Positions 34,265 to 40,619 of a stretch of 64,000 nucleotides of DNA are shown one piece after another. Position numbers and translations under genes: made by a program. Under the pieces are notes generated by a model, which worked only from the letters and a program-made list of their open reading frames with translations, did not search any database and was not told where the DNA came from. Source of the stretch: Larkinella knui (lineage in GTDB: Bacteria; Bacteroidota; Bacteroidia; Cytophagales; Spirosomataceae). The stretch spans positions 62,001 through 126,000 of the forward strand of contig NZ_RQJP01000007.1 in assembly GCF_003858645.1 (NCBI RefSeq), given 5' to 3'. Numbering within the stretch: the first letter of the stretch is position 1; each line of letters opens with the position of its first letter.

Positions 34265-35836
34265 ATGGAGTCTACCAAAGCATCAACGCAAACCAAAAAC
34301 CAACTTTGGGCGAAGAAATCTATCACCAAACTCATGGAAGAGACGTCGGCCGATCCGACGAGCCTTGATCCAATCAGCCAGGAGGGTACGTTAAAACGCA
34401 CGTTGACTTCAACGAATTTGATCGCGTTAGGAATTGGGGCTATCATCGGAGCCGGGTTATTTGTCCGAACGGCCGCTGCGGCTGGTGGTCACGCCGGTCC
34501 GGGGGTAACCATTTCGTTCGCCATTGCCGCCTTTGCCTGTGCGCTGGCCGGTTTGTGCTATGCCGAATTTGCGTCGATGATTCCGATTGCCGGAAGTGCT
34601 TATACCTACAGCTACACCACGATGGGCGAGTTTATCGCCTGGATTATTGGCTGGGATCTGGTCCTGGAATATGCCCTGGGTGCCGCTACGGTTTCCATCG
34701 GCTGGTCGCAATACCTGAACGCCCTTTTCTACGATTTCTTCAAGTTTCACATACCCTATCAATGGTGTCACTCCCCCTTTCAGATCAGCGACGGTCTGGG
34801 AATGTATGCCGGTGAAGCCGGTGTACACGGAATCATCAACCTGCCCGCCGTCTTTATTCTTTTGATGCTGAGTCTGTTATTGATCAGAGGAACGCAGGAA
34901 TCGGCGACGTTCAATAACATCATTGTCATTGTTAAAGTAAGCATCGTCCTATTGATCATTGCCCTGGCCTGGAAATTCATCAATCCGGCCAACCACGTGC
35001 CCTATCTGATTCCGGCTGATGCAGGAACGGCTACCCTTAGTACGGGGCAAATCCATAATTACGCTGATCCGTTGAACCACGGCTGGCTGGGTGTGCTGCG
35101 GGGAGCCGGTATTGTGTTCTTTGCCTTCATCGGTTTTGATGCGGTATCGACGGCTGCCCAGGAAGCCAAGAATCCGCAGAAAGATATGCCCATCGGTATT
35201 CTGGTATCGCTGGCGATCTGTACGTTTTTATACATTCTGTTTTCCCACGTACTGACGGGTCTGGCACCTTACAAGGAATTCATGGGCCACGGGGGAGAAG
35301 CATCCGTCGTTTACGCCATCACGCATTATATGCCGGGTTATGAGTGGCTGGCATCGCTGGTAACGGTAGCCATTCTGGCCGGTTTTTCTTCGGTCATTCT
35401 GGTGATGCTCCTGGGTCAGACGCGCGTATTCTACACCATGAGTAAAGATGGTCTGGTACCGGCGATCTTCTCAAAACTACACCCGAAATACAAAACGCCA
35501 TACCGGTCGCAGTGGGTGTTTTTTGTGTTTGTATCGATCTTTGCGGCCTTCATTCCGGATAGTGTTGTGGGCGATATGACCAGCATTGGAACCTTGTTTG
35601 CCTTCGTTCTGGTTTGCCTGGGCATCATGATTTTACGCAAGACCGACCCGAATCTGGTTCGTCCGTTCAGAACGCCTATGTATATGATTGTGTGTCCGCT
35701 GGGCGCGCTCGTTTGCCTTTCAATGATCCTGAGCCTGGGTTGGGAAAACTGGACTCGTCTCATCGTCTGGATGGCTATCGGCTTGTTCATTTATTTCGCC
35801 TACGGGCGGTATCATAGCAAACTGCGGGCTAAATAA
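34265..35836 (+). CDS. APC-family amino acid permease (cationic amino acid transporter type)
   Basis: A 523-residue integral membrane protein with a soluble N-terminus of about 45 residues and 12-13 helices. 'GIGAIIGAGLFVRTAAAAGG' is the unwound TM1 substrate-binding motif of the APC fold; 'GAGIVFFAFIGFDAVSTAAQ' is TM6, with 'EAKNPQKDMPIGIL' after it; 'GQTRVFYTMSKDGLVP' is the CAT-type loop. It likely imports amino acids. It has its own terminator and no obvious partner gene. Confidence 0.94.
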   Translation: MESTKASTQTKNQLWAKKSITKLMEETSADPTSLDPISQEGTLKRTLTSTNLIALGIGAIIGAGLFVRTAAAAGGHAGPGVTISFAIAAFACALAGLCYAEFASMIPIAGSAYTYSYTTMGEFIAWIIGWDLVLEYALGAATVSIGWSQYLNALFYDFFKFHIPYQWCHSPFQISDGLGMYAGEAGVHGIINLPAVFILLMLSLLLIRGTQESATFNNIIVIVKVSIVLLIIALAWKFINPANHVPYLIPADAGTATLSTGQIHNYADPLNHGWLGVLRGAGIVFFAFIGFDAVSTAAQEAKNPQKDMPIGILVSLAICTFLYILFSHVLTGLAPYKEFMGHGGEASVVYAITHYMPGYEWLASLVTVAILAGFSSVILVMLLGQTRVFYTMSKDGLVPAIFSKLHPKYKTPYRSQWVFFVFVSIFAAFIPDSVVGDMTSIGTLFAFVLVCLGIMILRKTDPNLVRPFRTPMYMIVCPLGALVCLSMILSLGWENWTRLIVWMAIGLFIYFAYGRYHSKLRAK

Positions 35837-35878
35837 GGCTATAAATTCCCCTTTTCAGGCAGACTGATTTTTAATAAA

Positions 35879-35922
35879 ACTAAAAACTCCTAAAACTCGG
35901 TAGAGTTTTAGGAGTTTTTAGT
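35879..35922. terminator. Perfect-stem terminator after the amino acid permease
   Basis: ACTAAAAACTCCTAAAACTC 35879-35898 pairs exactly with 35903-35922 through a four-base loop (GGTA). It is AT-rich, with T-run content inside the right arm; it may work in both directions. Confidence 0.75.
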
Positions 35923-35964
35923 TTATGACCCCTCCGGTTTGGAAAAGTTTCCCGAATTTTGGGC

Positions 35965-36765
35965 ATGCGTATCGATGAAGTCGCGGGTTTTCTATCGGCT
36001 ATCGTCGCCGGATTCGTGATCGGCCTGGCGGGTGGTGGCGGTTCCATTCTGACCGTTCCAATTTTTGTGTACCTTTTTCATATTCAACCGGTATTGGCCA
36101 CCACTTATTCATTATTTGTGGTGGGTGCCACCTCCCTGGTGGGCTCAATCGAGTATGCAATCAAAAAGCAGATTGACTTTACGGTGACGGCGGCTTTTGC
36201 CATCCCGTCCTTTCTTTCGGTGTTTCTCGCCCGGCGGTTTTTGGTGCCCGTTATTCCGGATCCGCTGTTTCAGTACCGTTCCTTTGTCTTGCCCAAAAAT
36301 GATGCGATTCTTTATTTTTTTGCCTTTGTCATGATACTGGCCGCACAGGCCATGATTCGGCAACCGAACCCGAACCAGGAAGCGCAAAGTCCGGAACGGC
36401 CCCGGCTGGGTTTGCTGGCACTCGACGGGCTCGGCGTCGGGTTGCTGACGGGAACTATCGGCGCAGGGGGCGGGTTTTTGATTGTGCCCATGCTGGCGTT
36501 GCTGGCGGGTTTGCCGATGCACCGGGCCGTTGCCACGTCGGTACTGATCATTTCGGTCAATTCGTTCGTCGGTTTTTTGGGCGATTTACACCGGAACGAT
36601 CTCGATTGGCGTTTTTTGCTCGAATTTACGGCTTTTTCCATCGGCGGAATCATTCTGGGCGTCTATCTGTCCCGGTTCATTCCACCGACTCAGCTCAGAC
36701 GCGGTTTCGGCGTTTTCGTGCTGGGCGTTGCTTTGTATATCCTCTTTAAAGAAAGTAGTAAATGA
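35965..36765 (+). CDS. Sulfite exporter TauE/SafE family protein
   Basis: A 266-residue inner-membrane protein from ATG 35965, with eight helices arranged as two repeats: 'AGFVIGLAGGGGSILTVPIF' in the first half and 'GLLTGTIGAGGGFLIVPMLA' in the second. These glycine-rich motifs define TauE/SafE carriers for sulfite or sulfur-containing organic acids. It overlaps by four bases (ATGA at 36762) the start of a CstB-like persulfide dioxygenase gene, so it is translationally coupled. The pairing suggests export of sulfite produced by sulfide detoxification, as in the staphylococcal cst genes. Confidence 0.92.
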   Translation: MRIDEVAGFLSAIVAGFVIGLAGGGGSILTVPIFVYLFHIQPVLATTYSLFVVGATSLVGSIEYAIKKQIDFTVTAAFAIPSFLSVFLARRFLVPVIPDPLFQYRSFVLPKNDAILYFFAFVMILAAQAMIRQPNPNQEAQSPERPRLGLLALDGLGVGLLTGTIGAGGGFLIVPMLALLAGLPMHRAVATSVLIISVNSFVGFLGDLHRNDLDWRFLLEFTAFSIGGIILGVYLSRFIPPTQLRRGFGVFVLGVALYILFKESSK

Positions 36766-38168
36766 TCATTGAACAATTGTATACTGGCTGTCTGGCGCAG
36801 GGAGCTTATTACATTGAAAGCGACGGGGAAGCCGCCGTTATCGATCCACTTCGTGAAACCGCTCCGTATTTAAAAAAAGCGGAACAACACCGCGCCCGGA
36901 TCAAATACGTATTTGAAACGCATTTTCACGCCGATTTTGTCTCCGGCCATATCGATCTGGCCCAAAAGACGGGCGCAACCATCGTTTACGGCCCCAATGC
37001 TCAAACCACCTTTGCGTCTCATCATGCCCGGAATGGCGAAGTGTTTTCCGTGGGGAAAATAACCATCAAAGCGCTCCACACGCCCGGTCATACGCTGGAA
37101 TCGACGACCTACCTGCTGATTGATGAAGCTGGTAAAAACCACGCTATTTTTACCGGCGACACCTTGTTTATCGGCGATGTGGGCCGTCCGGATCTGGCCA
37201 TCAAAGGCAATCTGACCGAACACGATCTGGCCGGAATGCTTTACGATAGCCTTCATAACCAGATTATGCCGCTGGAAGACGATGTTATCGTGTATCCGGC
37301 CCACGGGGCCGGGTCGGCCTGTGGGAAGAACATGAGCAAGGAAACGACGGATACGCTCGGCAATCAGAAGCGGTTCAATTATGCGCTTCAGGCCAAATCG
37401 AAAGACGAATTTATCAAAGCGGTTCTGGACGGCTTGACGAAAGCTCCGGCCTATTTTGCGGAAAATGCGCGGCTGAATAAAGAAGGCTACGAAGCCATCG
37501 ACAAGGTTATGGAACGGGGCCATCAGGCGCTGTCGCCGGAGGCCTTTGAAGCCGCCGTCAACGAAACCGGAGCCCTGGTGCTCGATGTGCGTGACGCGCC
37601 GGAATTTGCGAAAGGCTTTATTCCCAATTCCATCAACATTGGTTTACACGGCCAGTTTGCGCCCTGGGTGGGGGCGCTGATTCCGGATTTGAAGCAACCC
37701 ATCGCGCTCGTAACGCCGGTTGGGCAGGAAGAAGAAACCGTATTGCGACTGGCCCGCGTGGGTTATGATCACAGCATTGGCTATCTGGAAGGCGGTTTTT
37801 CGTCGTGGCAGAAAGCCGGTAAGGAAGTGGATGACATTGCCTCCGTTTCGGCGGAGGAGTTTGCCAGGCTCTACAGAAAAGGCACCGTGATCGATGTGCG
37901 CCGGCCCGACGAGTTCGCCCTCGAGCACGTTCAGCATGCCGAGAATCTGCCGTTAGACAATTTGAATGATCACATGGCGGAGATCGACAAAAAAAAGCCG
38001 GTGTATATTCACTGCGCGGGCGGCTACCGGTCGATGGTGGCGGCTTCGATCCTGAAAGCCCGCGGGTTTGATAACCTGATCAATGTAGAAGGCGGAATGG
38101 GGGCTATCAAACAGACCAATCAGGTGCCTGTCGAACGTACCCACGGACCGGCGGGCGCTCCCGTTTAG
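36762..38168 (+). CDS. CstB-like persulfide dioxygenase-sulfurtransferase (MBL plus two rhodanese domains)
   Basis: A 468-residue, cytoplasmic enzyme. Residues 1-250 are a metallo-beta-lactamase fold of the ETHE1 type: 'THFHADFVSGH' with H54, 'HTPGH' with H110 and 'FTGDTLFIGDVGRPDL' with D133 as the likely mononuclear iron ligands. Residues about 260-355 are a rhodanese fold without a catalytic Cys ('LVTPVGQEEE' at the loop position). Residues about 360-455 are an active rhodanese with Cys418 in 'HCAGGYRS'. This order matches CstB of Staphylococcus, which oxidises persulfide to sulfite and can make thiosulfate. It overlaps the tauE gene. Its 3' end is copied in the hairpin that follows. Confidence 0.9.
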   Translation: MIIEQLYTGCLAQGAYYIESDGEAAVIDPLRETAPYLKKAEQHRARIKYVFETHFHADFVSGHIDLAQKTGATIVYGPNAQTTFASHHARNGEVFSVGKITIKALHTPGHTLESTTYLLIDEAGKNHAIFTGDTLFIGDVGRPDLAIKGNLTEHDLAGMLYDSLHNQIMPLEDDVIVYPAHGAGSACGKNMSKETTDTLGNQKRFNYALQAKSKDEFIKAVLDGLTKAPAYFAENARLNKEGYEAIDKVMERGHQALSPEAFEAAVNETGALVLDVRDAPEFAKGFIPNSINIGLHGQFAPWVGALIPDLKQPIALVTPVGQEEETVLRLARVGYDHSIGYLEGGFSSWQKAGKEVDDIASVSAEEFARLYRKGTVIDVRRPDEFALEHVQHAENLPLDNLNDHMAEIDKKKPVYIHCAGGYRSMVAASILKARGFDNLINVEGGMGAIKQTNQVPVERTHGPAGAPV

Positions 38169-38244
38169 TCCGTGAGATTCTCACTACTTCTAGGCTATAA
38201 AGTGTGATTATAAGCACACGGACTAAACGGGAGCCGTGGGTACG
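38136..38244. repeat. Hairpin made from an inverted copy of the cstB-like gene end
   Basis: The right arm 38217-38244 is the exact reverse complement of 38136-38145 plus 38157-38174, with the 11 bases 38146-38156 absent. The left arm includes the last codons and TAG stop (38166-38168) of the dioxygenase gene; the right arm ends against the nuoK stop codon. It separates two convergent genes. Confidence 0.85.
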
Positions 38245-38553
38245 TTACTTCTTCAACTCATTCAGCTCATCCAGTTGAACGGTGTTGAAATGCCGGTAGA
38301 CCTGCAAAATAATGGCCAGGGCAATGGCCGCTTCGGCGGCCGCGACGATCATCACGAAAAGACTGAACAGTTGCCCCTGCAAGCGAACCGGGTCGTTCTG
38401 ACTAAAGGCAATCAGATTCAGATTGACCGCATTCAGCATCAGTTCAATGCCCATCAGAACCATAATGGCGTGGCGTTTCAGAATCACGATCGCCAGCCCG
38501 ATGCTGAACAACGCGGCTCCGACGAGCAGGAATAAGCCGGAATTGATTTCCAT
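38245..38553 (-). CDS. nuoK: NADH-quinone oxidoreductase subunit K
   Basis: A 102-residue membrane subunit of complex I, start ATG 38553-38551 ('MEINSGLFLLVGAALFSIGL'). Three transmembrane helices with the conserved glutamates in 'MVLMGIELMLNAVNLNLIAF' and 'VMIVAAAEAAIALAIILQVY' identify NuoK, part of the proton-translocating arm. It is 7 bp from nuoJ. The usual nuoL, nuoM and nuoN genes do not follow; a hairpin and the convergent dioxygenase gene do. Confidence 0.96.
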   Translation of the reverse strand: MEINSGLFLLVGAALFSIGLAIVILKRHAIMVLMGIELMLNAVNLNLIAFSQNDPVRLQGQLFSLFVMIVAAAEAAIALAIILQVYRHFNTVQLDELNELKK

Positions 38554-38560
38554 AGTTGAA

Positions 38561-39085
38561 TTATTTATTTCTTGACGAAGCCGCAATCGTCGTGGCACCG
38601 ATCAGGGCCACCAGCAACAGAACCCCCGCCATTTCGAACGGTATCAAAAATTCGGTCATCAGTTGCCGCCCTATCGTATCGACCGTCGACCGGTACGAAG
38701 CCGCTTGCTGATTCAGCAGCACGAAATTTCCCCGCACCAGCGCCCGGTACAAAACGCTGAAAATCCCACCTGCCACCAGCAAGGCCCACAGCCAGCTGCG
38801 GTGTTTGGTCAGAATGAAGTTGGGTTGGGTAAAATCAGTTTTTCCCGTATCGGGTTTGTGCGTCAGCATGACCCCGAAAATAATCAGCACCAAAACGCCC
38901 CCGACGTAAATCATGATTTGCGAAACGGCCAGGAAATCGGCCCCCGCCAGCACAAACAAACCCGCAACGCCCAGCAAGGTCAGCAACAGAAAGAAAGCCG
39001 CATAGAGTACGTTTTTGGTCAGTAAAACCGCCAGCGCCGACCCGAGCGTGAAAACAATGAACAGATAAAAAACGAGTTGAACCAC
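38561..39085 (-). CDS. nuoJ: NADH-quinone oxidoreductase subunit J
   Basis: A 174-residue membrane protein with five predicted helices; 'LLTLLGVAGLFVLAGADFLA' and 'QIMIYVGGVLVLIIFGVMLT' are the conserved TM2-TM3 segment of NuoJ, including the pi-bulge region. It belongs to the membrane arm of complex I. It is transcribed between nuoI and nuoK on the minus strand, 23 bp after nuoI. Confidence 0.96.
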   Translation of the reverse strand: MVQLVFYLFIVFTLGSALAVLLTKNVLYAAFFLLLTLLGVAGLFVLAGADFLAVSQIMIYVGGVLVLIIFGVMLTHKPDTGKTDFTQPNFILTKHRSWLWALLVAGGIFSVLYRALVRGNFVLLNQQAASYRSTVDTIGRQLMTEFLIPFEMAGVLLLVALIGATTIAASSRNK

Positions 39086-39108
39086 AAGTTTGGGGTTTTA
39101 CCGGATGA

Positions 39109-40527
39109 TTAGGATTCGCCTTTAGGCGGCAGTTTCGGTTTGAGTGTGGGCCGAAAAACCGGACGCGGTTTGACCGGTTCGGCCGGTTTTTGCTCATCGA
39201 CCGGTGGCTCGGTGGTTTCTTCTGGAAGGGGTGGCTGTTCTGCAACCGGTTCCGCCGGTTTGGGCTCTTCTACGGGCGAAACTGGTGCCGTTTTGGGCCG
39301 CATGCTTGGCCGGAAAGCCGGTTTGGCCGCAACCGGTTTTTCGTCTTCTGCGGCTGGTTGCTCCGCCGGTTTTGGTTCTTCAGCAGGCTTCGATTCGGCG
39401 ATCGGCGGAGCCGTTTTGGGCTTTAATGTGGGCCGAAAAACCGGTTTGGCCGCAACGGGTTTTGCTTCTTCTTCCGCTGTTTCCCGACGTGCCGACGCAT
39501 CGCCAGCCGCTTCCACCGGCTTTGATTCCCCGGCTGCCGGAGCCACTTTCGGGCGCAGGGTGGGCCGGAAGGCGGGTTTGGCTGCGACCGGTTTTGGTTC
39601 TTCGGCCGGTTTTTCCAACCCTTCCATCGCAATCCGTTCGGCTTCGTCCGGCGTCACGTCCGTCAGCGGATGTTCGGCCACGGAACCCGCCGAATTTTGC
39701 TCCGTCAACGGTTTTTCCTCTTCTTTCGGTGGCTGAGCCGGCGTTTTTAGCGTCGGTCGGAAAACCGGACGCGGCTTGGAAACCGGGGCTTCTGGTGCCG
39801 CAGTCGCTTCCACCGCGGGTTCCTGCGCCACGGGCGCGGCCGTGGGTTCAGATTCCGTTTCAACGGGTTTCGGTGCCGGTTTCATACCCGGCCGGAATAC
39901 CGGTTTTTTCGGTGCTTCCGGCATGGGCGCTGCGGTTGTGGCGGCTTTGGCAGCGGCTTGCCGGGCCTTGAGTTCTTCTTTTTCCCGCACAAACTGTTCG
40001 TACAAACTCCGCTTTTCATCCGCCTGTTCGGGCGACAGATTGGCAAAATGGTACGTCATGTTGCCCAGCTCATACTCGCTGAAGTCGTAGGTCTTCGTCA
40101 TGGTCAGGCACTCCGTCGGGCAAACCGTGGTGCAAAGGCCACAGTAGCAGCACTTGGCCATGTCGATGTCAAACTTGGCCGCATACAACCGGATCGGCGA
40201 ACCGTCCGACGCCTTTCCGACTTCCTCCGTGGCTTTGACGGCATCGATGGTGATGCAATCGACCGGACACACTTTCACGCATTTATCGCAGACAATGCAA
40301 TCGTCCATTTCATTGTGTAACCGGTAGCGCCCATTGTCCGGCACCTGAATGGTTTCGAATGGATATTGAAGGGTCACAATACCGCCGTCCGGCCCGAAAT
40401 AATCCGCTTGCTGGACGTTGATGGGTTTTCGGCTCTGTCGGGCACCCAACAAGTGCCGGAACGTTAGTTTTAGCCCCGTCAGCGTCGTTTGGATGCCTTC
40501 CTGTATATCTTTAAAGTACGGACTCAT
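39109..40527 (-). CDS. nuoI: NADH-quinone oxidoreductase subunit I with a long repetitive C-terminal tail
   Basis: A 472-residue protein from ATG 40527-40525; normal NuoI is about 160-190. Residues 1-190 are standard: two 4Fe-4S motifs, C77-x2-C80-x2-C83-x3-C87 and C126-x2-C129-x2-C132-x3-C136, that pass electrons from the peripheral arm to quinone. Residues about 200-472 are a Pro/Lys/Glu/Ala-rich tail with at least six copies of a motif close to '[KR]P.FRP.[LM]K.' (for example 'KPVFRPTLKPKTAP', 'KPAFRPSMRPKTAP'), separated by acidic stretches. The tail has no predicted domain and looks disordered. No frameshift is needed to make it: the frame is continuous. Confidence 0.93.
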   Translation of the reverse strand: MSPYFKDIQEGIQTTLTGLKLTFRHLLGARQSRKPINVQQADYFGPDGGIVTLQYPFETIQVPDNGRYRLHNEMDDCIVCDKCVKVCPVDCITIDAVKATEEVGKASDGSPIRLYAAKFDIDMAKCCYCGLCTTVCPTECLTMTKTYDFSEYELGNMTYHFANLSPEQADEKRSLYEQFVREKEELKARQAAAKAATTAAPMPEAPKKPVFRPGMKPAPKPVETESEPTAAPVAQEPAVEATAAPEAPVSKPRPVFRPTLKTPAQPPKEEEKPLTEQNSAGSVAEHPLTDVTPDEAERIAMEGLEKPAEEPKPVAAKPAFRPTLRPKVAPAAGESKPVEAAGDASARRETAEEEAKPVAAKPVFRPTLKPKTAPPIAESKPAEEPKPAEQPAAEDEKPVAAKPAFRPSMRPKTAPVSPVEEPKPAEPVAEQPPLPEETTEPPVDEQKPAEPVKPRPVFRPTLKPKLPPKGES

Positions 40528-40540
40528 TTCGTAATAGAAT

Positions 40541-40619
40541 AGAGAAGTTAGACTAGAGAGCAAAGACTGGATTGGTTCATGCCGGCGTCTTTCCTCTTTA
40601 GTCTAACCTCTTTTCTCTC
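40541..40619. repeat. Repeat copy and hairpin between the E1 gene and nuoI
   Basis: AGAGAAGTTAGACTAGAGAG begins at 40541 and pairs with the reverse-complement-like stretch 40587-40619 (GTCTTTCCTCTTTAGTCTAA...). The right arm runs into the last codons and stop of the E1 gene. The left arm (40543-40567) is a near copy of 30992-31016. Confidence 0.65.

Noticed and set aside
39109-39930. Idea that the NuoI tail is a separate gene or a frameshift artefact
   Set aside because: The frame is continuous with the iron-sulfur core, no internal start with a plausible N-terminus is seen, and the repeats are in one frame throughout.
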